The notes under the pieces are model-generated. The model saw only the letters and a program-made list of their open reading frames with translations. It was not told where the DNA came from and made no database searches. The translations under genes were made by a program, and so were the position numbers. A DNA stretch of 10,827 bases from Candidatus Competibacteraceae bacterium (GTDB lineage Bacteria; Pseudomonadota; Gammaproteobacteria; Competibacterales; Competibacteraceae). Below are positions 1 through 6,656 of the stretch, piece by piece. Where the stretch lies: NCBI GenBank assembly GCA_020445045.1, contig JAGRHI010000316.1, forward strand, positions 1 to 10,827, given 5' to 3'. Numbering within the stretch: the stretch's first letter is position 1; each line of letters starts with the position of its first letter.

Positions 1-646
1 CAGCCTGGGACTGACCCAGGCCGATGCCTTGAAGTATTACCTCAAGGATCATCCCGAATTCGCCGACAAGTTCATCAGCCTGGGCGAGATCGGCAAGGAA
101 TGCGTGTTCATCGTCACCGGCAAGAACAGCGGCATCCGCGACGATGGCGACTTGCAGAAAGCCGGCAACCGGCAGATCGCGGTGCAGTCGCCCAACAGCG
201 GCGTGGCGGTGACCTGGGAGTACATGACGATCCTGGAACCCAAGTTCAAGAACACCACGCCGGCCTTCGTGGACGGGGCCGAGGCACTGCTGCAAATCAA
301 GAGCGGTGGCAAGGCCAGCCCGATTCAGGCGGCGATGGTGGTGCAGCGGCCGATGGCCAAGTCCACCGAGATGCAGGTGGTGTTGGAAAATCCCAAGGAT
401 TTCCGGCTGGTGCCGGTCAAGGATTGGGATCTGAACGATAAATTACCCGACGGTAGCGCCGTGTATACCTTCGAGGACGTGACCGTGGCCGAAAAGAAAT
501 GGGGTTTCGACACCACGGTGGATACCATCTGCACCCGTGGGCTGATGCTGGCCAACAAAACCAAGCTGACCGCCGACCAGCGTACCCGCTTGTCCAAGGT
601 GATGCTGCTGGCCGCCAGCCGGGTGCTGGGCGACGGCGCCAAGTAA
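1..646 (+). CDS. Periplasmic solute-binding protein, TAXI/PBP2-like, 5' end missing
   Basis: The reading frame is open from the first complete codon at position 2, so the gene begins left of the window. A TTG at 29 is only an internal codon (Leu-Lys-Tyr-Tyr). About 214 residues are visible, ending at TAA 644-646. The segment KNSGIRDDGDLQKAG followed by QIAVQSPNSGVAVTWEYM resembles the domain hinge of type 2 periplasmic binding proteins, especially TAXI receptors of TRAP transporters, where a 'SGI..-DL-GK' strand precedes a ligand-binding 'G-P-SG' loop. The C-terminal part is mostly helical and ends in AASRVLGDGAK. If this is right, the mature protein binds a small organic anion in the periplasm. 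The signal peptide and any TRAP membrane subunits would lie to the left. It converges on the sugar importer operon with a 33-bp gap between stop codons. Another PBP2-fold protein without a transporter partner is an alternative. Confidence 0.5.
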   Translation, partial: SLGLTQADALKYYLKDHPEFADKFISLGEIGKECVFIVTGKNSGIRDDGDLQKAGNRQIAVQSPNSGVAVTWEYMTILEPKFKNTTPAFVDGAEALLQIKSGGKASPIQAAMVVQRPMAKSTEMQVVLENPKDFRLVPVKDWDLNDKLPDGSAVYTFEDVTVAEKKWGFDTTVDTICTRGLMLANKTKLTADQRTRLSKVMLLAASRVLGDGAK

Positions 647-654
647 ATCCTCTC

Positions 655-694
655 GGGATGGAAGGGCTTGGACGCCGCCCTAACCTTTCATCCC
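655..694. terminator. Hairpin between convergent genes, possible bidirectional terminator
   Basis: GGGATGGAAGG (655-665) pairs with CCTTTCATCCC (684-694) over 11 bp with one G-U pair and an 18-nt loop. It starts 8 nt after the stop of the solute-binding protein gene and includes the stop codon (680-682) of the leftward permease gene in its loop. Neither side is followed by a run of U, so this is not a classical intrinsic terminator. Its position between converging genes still suggests that it blocks read-through or protects 3' ends. Confidence 0.35.
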
Positions 695-1513
695 CCCCAG
701 CATGATGCCGGCGATGTAGTACTTTTGCAGGGCCACGAACAGCAGCAACACCGGCAGCACGGTCAGCACCGAGCCGGCCATCATCAATTCGGTATCCTGC
801 ACATGCTCGCCCAGCAGGTTGGCCAGCGCCACCGGCAGGGTGTACATCGAACTGTCGGTCAGCACGATCAGCGGCCACATGAAATCGTTCCAGGCGCCCA
901 TGAAGGTGAAGATGGCCAGCGTCACCAGGATCGGCCGGCACAGCGGCAGCACCAGTGCCCAGTAGATGCGGAATTCGCCGGCGCCGTCCATGCGGGCGGC
1001 GTCCAGCAAGCTGTCGGGGATGGCCAGCAGATATTGACGAATCAGGAAGATGCCGAAAATGTTGGCCATGCCGGGGATAATGACGCCCCAATAGGTGTTG
1101 ATCAGACCGAACTGCTTGAGCAGCAGGAACAATGGCAGCATCGCAACCTGGGCTGGAATCACCATGGCCGCCAGCAGGATTCGAAACAGCCGGTCCCGAT
1201 AGCGAAACCGGAACTTGGCGAAGGCGTAGCCCGCCATGGAGTTGACGAACAGCGAGATCACGGTCACGGCGCCGGCCAGCAGGGTGCTGTTGAGCAGGTA
1301 GCGGCCCAGGTCGAGGCGGGTGAACAGCGCCGCGTAGTGCTCGAAGGTTACCGTGCTGGGCCACAATCGCGGTGGGTAATCGGTGGCTTCGCCGGGCGGC
1401 ATCAGCGACGCCGCCAGCATCCACAGCAGTGGCGCCAGGGCCAACACCGTGCCGAGCATCAGCAGGCCGTACACCAGCAAGGCGGAGAGGATGCGATGGA
1501 GGAAGTTGTTCAT
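680..1513 (-). CDS. Carbohydrate ABC transporter permease, MalG/UgpE-like
   Basis: This is a 277-aa inner-membrane permease subunit of a type 1 (CUT1) sugar importer. It has about six hydrophobic segments: roughly residues 10-36, 72-92, 110-132, 142-160, 192-212 and 245-265. The EAA loop that contacts the ATPase is clear at residues 171-190 (DAARMDGAGEFRIYWALVLP), with the conserved Gly and the terminal LP. Family length is typically 270-300 aa, so the gene looks complete. The start codon overlaps the stop codon of the upstream permease by 4 bp (ATGA at 1510-1513), which fixes the start and suggests translational coupling. It is the last gene of the operon. The sugar cannot be predicted from the permease sequence. 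Confidence 0.93.
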   Translation of the reverse strand: MNNFLHRILSALLVYGLLMLGTVLALAPLLWMLAASLMPPGEATDYPPRLWPSTVTFEHYAALFTRLDLGRYLLNSTLLAGAVTVISLFVNSMAGYAFAKFRFRYRDRLFRILLAAMVIPAQVAMLPLFLLLKQFGLINTYWGVIIPGMANIFGIFLIRQYLLAIPDSLLDAARMDGAGEFRIYWALVLPLCRPILVTLAIFTFMGAWNDFMWPLIVLTDSSMYTLPVALANLLGEHVQDTELMMAGSVLTVLPVLLLFVALQKYYIAGIMLGGMKG

Positions 1514-2403
1514 TCCGGATCTCTCCGCCGCAGCCGCAATTGCAGCGCGGTCCCGGCCAGAATCAGCACGAACAGCACGAACGCCGCCGCCGAGGCGTAA
1601 CCCATGTTCCACCAGCGGAAGCCTTCCTCGTACATCAGCAGCACCACGCTGAGCGTGCGGTTGGCCGGTCCGCCCCGCGTCATCACGTAGGGCTCCGCGA
1701 AGACCTGGAAATAGCCGATCATGGTCATCAGGGTCACGAACAGGAAGGTCGGCCCCAGCAAGGGCAGGGTGATGTGGCGGAACTGTCGCCAGCCGCTGGC
1801 CCCATCGATCCGCGCCGCCTCGTAGAGTGGAGTCGGAATGTTCTGTAGGCCGGCGATGAAGATGATCATGTTGAAACCGAAATTCTTCCATACCGCCATG
1901 AGGATGATCGCCGGCATGGCCCAGACCGGATCGCCCAGCCAATCGATGGGATCGATGCCGAGCAGGCCGAGGCCGTAATTCAGCAAGCCGTAGTGGGGAT
2001 GGTAGAGATAGCGCCACACCACCGCCACCGCCACCAGGGTGGTCACCACCGGCAGGAAGAAGGCGGCGCGGAAGAAACCGGGAAAGCGGGTCAGCGGCGC
2101 GTTCACCAGCAGCGCCGCGCCCAGGGAAACCGCCACCGACAGCGGCCCTCCCACCACCACGAAATAAAAGGTATTGCCGAGCGCCGTCCAGAACAGCGGG
2201 CTTTGCAGCAGATCCAAGTAGTTGCGCAAGCCGACGAAACGCAGCCGCTCCAGATCGCCCAGCGCGTAGATGTCGAAATCGGTGAAGCTCAGCAGCAGCG
2301 CCGCCAGTACCGGTAGGAAAAAGAACACCGCGATCAGCAGCAACGCCGGCGCCAGAAAGGCCCTGGCGCCGCGGGTGGCGTGGCGTTCCTGACCAGTAGT
2401 CAT
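1510..2403 (-). CDS. Carbohydrate ABC transporter permease, MalF/UgpA-like
   Basis: This 297-aa protein is the first transmembrane subunit of the CUT1 importer and should pair with the MalG-like subunit downstream. It has a long N-terminal hydrophobic segment (about residues 15-40) and further membrane spans near 75-100, 112-132, 160-185, 218-238 and 270-290. The EAA motif is at 195-214 (EAARIDGASGWRQFRHITLP), with the Gly and LP that dock with the nucleotide-binding subunit. Its length matches UgpA/LacF-type permeases; it lacks the large periplasmic loop of enterobacterial MalF. ATG at 2401-2403 overlaps the end of the binding-protein gene by 4 bp, and its own end overlaps the next permease in the same way. 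Confidence 0.93.
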   Translation of the reverse strand: MTTGQERHATRGARAFLAPALLLIAVFFFLPVLAALLLSFTDFDIYALGDLERLRFVGLRNYLDLLQSPLFWTALGNTFYFVVVGGPLSVAVSLGAALLVNAPLTRFPGFFRAAFFLPVVTTLVAVAVVWRYLYHPHYGLLNYGLGLLGIDPIDWLGDPVWAMPAIILMAVWKNFGFNMIIFIAGLQNIPTPLYEAARIDGASGWRQFRHITLPLLGPTFLFVTLMTMIGYFQVFAEPYVMTRGGPANRTLSVVLLMYEEGFRWWNMGYASAAAFVLFVLILAGTALQLRLRRRDPE

Positions 2404-3725
2404 GGCACCAGCCCCCGGCGCAACAGCCAGCGCCGTTTCTCCAGAATCCGATCCACGTCCCGATCCAACGCCGCCAGCGCCTCATCCGCGCTCAATTCCT
2501 GGCGAATCGCCAGTTCGGCGTAGTAGGCGATGCGGCTGGCGATGCGTTCCCATTCAGGGATCGGTGGCGTCGCCCGCAGGTGTCGCAATTGCTCCCGGAA
2601 CGCCTGGGCATGACGATTGCCGATCAGTGCCGGGTCGTTCCAGGCCAACTGCCGCGCCGGCAGATCGCCGGTCAGTTGATAGAACCGCGCCTGCTGTTCA
2701 GGTTCGGCCAGGAACTCCAGCAGCAACCAAGCTGCTTCCCGCCGGGGCGAGTCGCGGCTGAGCGCCAGACTGGCGCCGCCAGCCAGCGATACACCCACCG
2801 TACTCGTCTCCACCCTCTTTCCCGCGGGGGAAGAGAGGGAATCGGTAAAATTCGGCAGCGGCGCGGTGTTCCAGTGCGGTTGCAACGCCGCCGGCAGCCG
2901 CCGGCCGAACTCGCCGATGTTCCATGGGCCGCTGACGTAGATGGCAAAAGCGCCGCTGGCGAATTCCCGATAAAGGTTGGCCATTTGGGTATTGCCCACC
3001 GGTGGGGCCAGCCCTCGCGCGAACAGGTGCAGATAGAAGGTAAAAGCGTCGCGAAAGCGCGGGTCCCGAAAGTTGCCGTATTGATCCCGGTCGCGCAGCA
3101 GGGTGGCGCCGCGTTGCAGAGCGAGAATGACCGGCAACTGCCATTCGTCGATCGGTAGCAGGATGGCGTAACGCTCCCCGCCACCTTGGGCCTTGAGCGC
3201 GGCCATCGCCCGCAACCAGCCGTCCCAGGTGACCGGCGGTTCGGGAAACCCAGCGGCGGCCAGCAGATCGCCGCGGTAGAAAAACAACCGGGTGTCCACG
3301 TACCAGGGTAGGGCGAAGGTCTGTCCGGCCAGGCGGTTGGTGGCGAGAATGCCGGGGAAGTAGTCGGCCAACGCCGCTTCCGACCAGCCGCGCAACCGTT
3401 GGTCCAGCGGCTCGATGGCGCGCAGGGCCACGAATTCGGGAATCCAGGTATTGCCGAGCTGGAACGCATCCGGCATGGCGTCGCCGGCATGGGCGGTCAG
3501 CAGTTTTTCGTGTGCCGCGCTCCAGGGAATTTGCTGCACCCGCACTCGAATGCCGGGATGACGACGCTCGAATTCCGGCAGCAACGCCTTGACCTGCTCG
3601 CCCTCCTGACCCATGGCCCAGAATTCCACCGTGACCGCGTGGCCAGCGCCGGAATCGCAGCCGGTCAGCCATAGCGCGAGCCAAGCGGCAATGAAGAGTA
3701 GACGCGGCGAGGACAACATGAGCAT
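2400..3725 (-). CDS. Extracellular sugar-binding lipoprotein of an ABC importer
   Basis: This 441-aa family 1 solute-binding protein should capture the sugar and deliver it to the two permeases. Residues 1-23 form a lipoprotein signal peptide with hydrophobic core LLFIAAWLALWL and lipobox LTGC; Cys23 is the expected lipidation site. The mature start VTVEFWAMGQEGE and the blocks PDAFQLGNTWIPEF, FALPWYVDTRLFFYR, SGAFAIYVSGPWNIGEF, AGGASLAL and FYQLTGDLPARQLAW are typical of MalE/UgpB-like proteins, and the length is normal. Residues 296-305 (SLSSPAGKRV) are encoded by an imperfect palindrome that looks like an inserted repeat. ATG at 3725 is followed by an in-frame ATG at 3719. Neither has a strong Shine-Dalgarno sequence, so the exact start is uncertain by two codons. 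It is the first gene of the operon. Confidence 0.92.
   Translation of the reverse strand: MLMLSSPRLLFIAAWLALWLTGCDSGAGHAVTVEFWAMGQEGEQVKALLPEFERRHPGIRVRVQQIPWSAAHEKLLTAHAGDAMPDAFQLGNTWIPEFVALRAIEPLDQRLRGWSEAALADYFPGILATNRLAGQTFALPWYVDTRLFFYRGDLLAAAGFPEPPVTWDGWLRAMAALKAQGGGERYAILLPIDEWQLPVILALQRGATLLRDRDQYGNFRDPRFRDAFTFYLHLFARGLAPPVGNTQMANLYREFASGAFAIYVSGPWNIGEFGRRLPAALQPHWNTAPLPNFTDSLSSPAGKRVETSTVGVSLAGGASLALSRDSPRREAAWLLLEFLAEPEQQARFYQLTGDLPARQLAWNDPALIGNRHAQAFREQLRHLRATPPIPEWERIASRIAYYAELAIRQELSADEALAALDRDVDRILEKRRWLLRRGLVP
2813..2839. repeat. Palindromic repeat inside the binding-protein gene
   Basis: CCCTCT (2813-2818) and AGAGGG (2834-2839) are inverted arms. An alternative pairing is CTCTT-CCC (2815-2823, one bulged T) with GGGAAGAG (2828-2835) around a 4-nt loop. 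On the coding strand it is read in frame as SLSSPAGKRV (residues 296-305 of the lipoprotein) and introduces no stop. Its sequence type matches the palindromes at 8321-8348, 8419-8448 and 10461-10483. I infer a dispersed REP-like element tolerated within a surface loop. Confidence 0.5.
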
Positions 3726-3761
3726 AGTGTAGCGAGATTGGCCTTGTTCTGGACGAACACC

Positions 3762-3790
3762 TTGAAATCGTTCAAAGTGATCCCCATAAG
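3762..3790 (+). promoter_or_regulatory. Candidate sigma-70 promoter for fmdB
   Basis: TTGAAA (3762-3767) and CATAAG (3785-3790) are separated by exactly 17 bp; they match the -35 and -10 consensus at 5 and 4 of 6 positions. Transcription would start near 3797, giving a leader of about 40 nt before the fmdB ATG. The -35 box lies within a partial palindrome, TTGAA-N4-TTCAA (3762-3775), which could be a regulator site shared with the divergent sugar operon. That last point is speculative. Confidence 0.42.
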
Positions 3791-3836
3791 GTCAGTACTG
3801 AGTTTCCCACCCTATTGTCAGTCCACGAGGTGTGCC

Positions 3837-4139
3837 ATGCCGATTTACGAATACCGTTGCCAGTCCTGCAATCACGAACTGGAAGTGATGCAAAAACTCA
3901 GCGACCCCGAGTTGAGCGACTGTCCGGCCTGCGGTCAGCCCGAACTGAAGAAGCTGATCTCGGTGGTTGGGTTCCGGCTCAAGGGCAGCGGTTGGTACGA
4001 GACCGATTTCAAGGGTGGAGACAAGAAGAAAAATGTGCTCAAGGACGACAGTCCTCCCGCCAGTGAAAGTAAGTCAGCGCCCGCCTGCGACGGTGCTGGT
4101 GGGTGCGGAACTTGCGCCACACCGGCATCCGCAACCTGA
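3837..4139 (+). CDS. FmdB-family zinc ribbon protein
   Basis: This 100-aa protein begins MPIYEYRCQSC, the hallmark of the FmdB/CxxC-CxxC-SSSS family. C8-X2-C11 and C29-X2-C32 should form a zinc ribbon, followed by the conserved FRLKGSGWYETDFK segment. The C-terminal tail is low-complexity and includes three more cysteines (C84, C90, C93), as in many proteobacterial relatives. The start at 3837 is chosen because the family motif begins there and GAGG (3827-3830) lies 6 nt upstream. An upstream extension of the frame to 3738 has no family similarity. The function is not established; it is often called a putative regulatory protein. In gammaproteobacteria it usually lies just upstream of aspS, but here about 4.5 kb separates them. 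Confidence 0.9.
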   Translation: MPIYEYRCQSCNHELEVMQKLSDPELSDCPACGQPELKKLISVVGFRLKGSGWYETDFKGGDKKKNVLKDDSPPASESKSAPACDGAGGCGTCATPASAT

Positions 4140-4164
4140 GGTTGGTCCACATCCCCGCCGATTG

Positions 4165-4195
4165 GGGGAAGCTTGATGCTGTGCAACGCTTCCCC
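4165..4195 (+). terminator. Hairpin downstream of fmdB
   Basis: GGGGAAGC (4165-4172) pairs perfectly with GCTTCCCC (4188-4195). The stem can be extended by TTG/CAA with one bulged C. It lies 25 nt after the fmdB stop. No U-tract follows, so it may be a weak terminator or a 3'-end stabiliser rather than an intrinsic terminator. Confidence 0.4.
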
Positions 4196-4294
4196 ACGAA
4201 TTCGCTAGCCGGCACCGAAAGCGCTGATTTTTAGAATCATATATCACTTATAGATTGCAATACTCGTTCTAGTCGACCCCTCTCCAACCAAATT

Positions 4295-4320
4295 AAGCGA
4301 CGTAATGGTCGCTTTTTTTT
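4295..4320 (+). terminator. Rho-independent terminator
   Basis: AAGCGAC (4295-4301) and GTCGCTT (4308-4314) form a perfect 7-bp stem with a 6-nt loop. Eight T residues run from 4313 to 4320. This is the best intrinsic terminator in the window. It would end rightward transcription from fmdB before the accessory genes, or end a short transcript starting within 4200-4290, where a TATAGA box (4249-4254) is visible without a good -35. Confidence 0.75.
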
Positions 4321-4532
4321 CGAAAATAGAAACAAAAACGCGACTTTTATTGACTTGGACCCGACCAAATTGGCCCGCCTGATGGTTTGGCATGCGGCTG
4401 CGCAAGGATCTGAAAAGTCAAGAAATTAATTTTTTAACTAACTAATTGAAATTAAATTATTTTTCTATGGCTCTTCGAGAATTCCGCGCCAATCTGAAAA
4501 AATTACGAATAAATGTAACTATGGAATGATAG

Positions 4533-4721
4533 TTGTATGTTTGGTATTGCAATGATTGGCGGTCCGTCGTGGTCGTGGCTGTTTCTGTTGGGTGGTCTGG
4601 TAATTCATTACCCATCATCTGTGCCACGGTGGGTCAGATGACCGGAAAGATGATTCGTGAGTATTTGGAACATCACTTTGAGCCAAATCCTGATGATCAG
4701 TTTCGGATGGAGCTCGACTAG
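4533..4721 (+). CDS. Doubtful small ORF, possibly a frameshifted small membrane protein
   Basis: A TTG-initiated frame of 62 codons ends GQMTGKMIREYLEHHFEPNPDDQFRMELD, whose second half looks protein-like (charged, amphipathic). In a different frame, ATG 4537 starts a 34-residue hydrophobic peptide (MFGIAMIGGPSWSWLFLLGG..., stop at 4639-4641) that looks like a membrane segment. One frameshift between them would give a protein of about 60 residues with an N-terminal membrane anchor and an acidic tail. No good ribosome binding site precedes either start. A hairpin follows immediately after the TAG at 4719-4721. I do not recognise a family, and it may not be coding. Confidence 0.22.
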   Translation: MYVWYCNDWRSVVVVAVSVGWSGNSLPIICATVGQMTGKMIREYLEHHFEPNPDDQFRMELD

Positions 4722-4743
4722 ACGCGTCGTTCGGTCGACGCGT
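4722..4743 (+). terminator. Perfect hairpin ahead of the first sensor gene
   Basis: ACGCGTCG (4722-4729) and CGACGCGT (4736-4743) form a perfect 8-bp stem closing the 6-nt loop TTCGGT. Only a short TTTT follows, 8 nt later. It sits directly after the stop of the doubtful small frame and about 80 bp before the 4821 start codon. It could terminate upstream transcription or fold in the 5' leader of the sensor mRNA. Confidence 0.4.
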
Positions 4744-4820
4744 AGCCGGATTTTCAGTCCGTTACTTGATTGGTCGTTTCGCTCAATAATCCATAAGCAT
4801 ATTTTTTAAGGAGTTTTCTC

Positions 4821-5723
4821 ATGTTTTCCAGATGGAGCATCCAGCTCAAGTATTCCCTAATCTTTATCCTAACACTGGCCTTGATCATAGCAGGGCTTTT
4901 CATCGGGATTTACACACTGAAAACCAACCAGTTACGCAATGAGGCCATGGCTTCGGCCGAACAAGTGCTGGCTTTCCGGGCGTGGGTGGCTAATACCGGT
5001 GTGGTTTGGGTCGATCATTTGGCGCCCAATTTTCCCGACTATCTCGGTAAACGGATCAGCAGTAACAGCAGCATGGAGTTTTTCTCCAAGAATCCGGCGC
5101 TTGCCACAAGAGAATTATCCGAGATCGTTAGTAAAACCGCTACTCGCGCCACTTTTCGGGTGACCAGTGACGAATACCGTAACCCAGCCAACGCTCCAGA
5201 TCCCTTCGAAAGCACTTCCATACAGGCTTTCAAAGCCGATTCGAATCTCAAGTATAAAGATACGTTCGAAAATGATTTTTATCGGTACAGCCAGCCGATT
5301 TTCGTCAAGCAGTCCTGCTTGAAGTGCCATGGCGATCCCAAGGATGCGCCGGCGGATGTCATCGCCAAATACGGTGATAAGCGAGCGTTCGGTTATAAGG
5401 TTGGAGACGTACGTGGCATCATCAGTGTCAAGTTACCGGATGTGACCCTGGCCGATGTATTGCTAACTTTCCTCAATCCTTACACCATCGGTTTGATCGC
5501 GCTGGCGTTCCTGCTGAATTTCCTGTTCACCCAAGGAGCGATTATCAAACGCCTGAAAGCCCTCGCCTTGACTACCGAGCGCATTGCCAAAGGCGAGTTG
5601 GATTTACTGCTGCGGGATAATCCAGGCAGCCGCGACGAAGTGGATACCGTGCGGCATGCGATCGATCTGCTACGCAACAGTGTCGTGGTCGCCATGAAGC
5701 GGCTGCAGAAAAATCTGTCATAG
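4821..5723 (+). CDS. Tll0287-like (DUF3365) c-heme sensor with HAMP domain, module 1
   Basis: This is a 300-aa membrane protein. A first membrane helix lies at about residues 11-31. A periplasmic domain spans 32-221, a second helix 222-238, and a HAMP-like linker 239-292 (KRLKALALTTERIAKGELDL, then DEVDTVRHAIDLLRNSV). The periplasmic part has the DUF3365 signatures RAWVANTGVVWVDH, NPALATRELSE, FRVTSDEYRNPANAPDPFE and YSQPIFVKQSCLKCHGDP. C166-X2-C169-H170 is a c-type heme attachment site. It ends directly after HAMP, with no kinase, GGDEF, chemoreceptor or cyclase domain, so the signal must pass to another protein. The best candidate is the product of the next gene. AAGGAG (4808-4813) lies 7 nt before the ATG, a strong ribosome site. 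Heme binding is inferred from the motif; the ligand or redox input is unknown. Confidence 0.85.
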   Translation: MFSRWSIQLKYSLIFILTLALIIAGLFIGIYTLKTNQLRNEAMASAEQVLAFRAWVANTGVVWVDHLAPNFPDYLGKRISSNSSMEFFSKNPALATRELSEIVSKTATRATFRVTSDEYRNPANAPDPFESTSIQAFKADSNLKYKDTFENDFYRYSQPIFVKQSCLKCHGDPKDAPADVIAKYGDKRAFGYKVGDVRGIISVKLPDVTLADVLLTFLNPYTIGLIALAFLLNFLFTQGAIIKRLKALALTTERIAKGELDLLLRDNPGSRDEVDTVRHAIDLLRNSVVVAMKRLQKNLS

Positions 5724-5737
5724 TTAAAGTAATGATA

Positions 5738-5773
5738 GCGGAGCGTGAGAAACTGAAACATTTCGCGCTCCGC
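5738..5773 (+). promoter_or_regulatory. Long hairpin between sensor and partner, module 1
   Basis: GCGGAGCGTGAGA (5738-5750) pairs with TTTCGCGCTCCGC (5761-5773) over 13 bp (two G-U pairs) with a 10-nt loop. AAATTTTTA follows. It lies 14 nt after the sensor stop and ends 21 nt before the partner ATG. It could be a partial terminator, attenuator or processing site that sets different levels of the two proteins. The T-run is short and starts after three A residues, so full termination is unlikely. Confidence 0.55.
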
Positions 5774-5794
5774 AAATTTTTATGAGACACGATC

Positions 5795-6337
5795 ATGTTC
5801 CAAAAATCCTTATCGTTGCCAGCTATCGCTGCCCAATTGCGCAAGTTATGCCAAGAAAAACAAACGGGCATACTACACATCATCGACAAGGGGCACTTAC
5901 TGGGTCAAATCAGTCTGGAAAAAGGTGATATTGTTTCCCTTCTGGCTAGAAAACAGCATGGCATCGATGCGCTTCCAATCCTTCTCGAAGTTGAAACCGG
6001 TGATATTGCTTTTGCCTCCAGTCCGTTATCCACACCTCGGATGTCCTTGCCGTCCACTGTTGACATCTTGGCTATTCTTGAGCAGGTCAAACCCGCCACC
6101 ACGCTTTCTCAGTCCAATGTACAGGCATCTCAACTTTCATTGACGGCTGCCTCCAAAACCATCTTGGAACAAACGCTCAAAGAATTTATCGGCCCGATCG
6201 CCAATATGATCTGCGCTGATCATTTTCGCGTCGCCACCACCTTGGCCGCCACTATCGATGCTCTAGCCAACGACATTCCCAATCCTCAGGCGGCAACCCA
6301 GTTTCGGGAACGGGTCCGGCAGCGGCTGAACTCATGA
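5795..6337 (+). CDS. DUF4388-like soluble partner protein, module 1
   Basis: This is a 180-aa protein without signal peptide or membrane segment, so probably cytoplasmic. Residues about 5-75 (IAAQLRKLCQEKQTGILHII ... GQISLEKGDIVSLLARKQHGIDALPIL) resemble the DUF4388/PATAN-type module, found in bacterial signalling proteins as a likely protein-interaction domain. A Ser/Thr-rich linker follows (about 76-118). The C-terminal block (TILEQTLKEFIGPIANMICADHFR ... AATQFRERVRQRLNS) is strongly conserved in the paralogue at 7683-8234. I recall similar C-terminal blocks ending other bacterial signalling proteins but cannot name the family. The ATG at 5795 has only a weak GAGA upstream. The gap to the sensor gene is 71 bp. 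Its place after a sensor lacking an output domain suggests it is the signal acceptor or adaptor. No catalytic motif is visible. Confidence 0.75.
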   Translation: MFQKSLSLPAIAAQLRKLCQEKQTGILHIIDKGHLLGQISLEKGDIVSLLARKQHGIDALPILLEVETGDIAFASSPLSTPRMSLPSTVDILAILEQVKPATTLSQSNVQASQLSLTAASKTILEQTLKEFIGPIANMICADHFRVATTLAATIDALANDIPNPQAATQFRERVRQRLNS

Positions 6338-6656
6338 TCTTCTTCTAAATGCTTCCATGCGTATTCCGGATAATTCGTCATGCTACTGTCGTGCCGCCAG
6401 GAGTTCCAAGAGGGTTGTTCCAACCTCTTCAAACGCATTCGATCACTCTGTGTGTCCATTCCGCGCGATCAAAAGATGAGTTCAATATTGATATGCCGAC
6501 ACCGCTGAGAACTGCTGATCATTGCCATGTTCCTGGTTACACATGGGGGAATTTCACGGGCTCCTTTTGGATCTGCTGGTTGTTGCCTAAGACAACGAAT
6601 TGACTGGAATCCATATTGAACCTTTGACTTTATTACTAGAAAATTGGAGAGCAATT
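6338..6656. other. Intergenic region between the two modules
   Basis: I see no convincing gene in these 319 bp. An 84-codon frame at 6349-6603 has no ribosome site and an unlikely composition. An imperfect hairpin lies at 6408-6429: AAGAGGGTTG against CAACCTCTT, a 3-nt loop and one bulged G, with no T-run. GGAG (6646-6649) is the ribosome site of the next gene. The promoter of module 2 should lie here, but no consensus pair stands out. Confidence 0.5.

Larger units (their letters stand above)
4140..4820. other. AT-rich intergenic region after fmdB
   Basis: These 681 bp contain no recognisable intact gene. They hold a hairpin at 4165-4195, a strong terminator at 4295-4320, a doubtful small open frame around 4533-4721 and a hairpin at 4722-4743. 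A stop-free stretch from about 4235 to 4435 could encode a peptide ending ...FIDLDPTKLARLMVWHAA but has no credible start or ribosome site, so it may be a gene remnant. DUF502-type membrane protein genes often sit between fmdB and aspS; none is present here. Confidence 0.5.

Noticed and set aside
668..1600. Long rightward open frame (about 310 codons) across the permease genes
   Set aside because: It is antisense to two clear permease genes, rich in Gln/His/Arg as expected for the shadow of a GC-rich gene, and has no recognisable domain.
3738..3836. 33-residue N-terminal extension of the FmdB protein
   Set aside because: FmdB proteins start at MPIYEYRC. A ribosome site is placed correctly for 3837, and the proposed promoter lies within the extension.
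4467..4526. Short peptide frame MALREFRANLKKLRI... resembling the start of an antitoxin-like protein
   Set aside because: It has only 19 codons, no ribosome site and no partner gene. The resemblance is too short to support a call.
6349..6603. 84-codon frame between the two modules
   Set aside because: It has no ribosome site, no homology I recognise, and a composition rich in His, Pro and Cys typical of non-coding DNA.
6600..6656. Earlier start for the second sensor
   Set aside because: It would add 19 residues before the natural N-terminus. The GGAG at 6646-6649 is correctly spaced for ATG 6657, and that choice gives the same 300-residue length as the first sensor.
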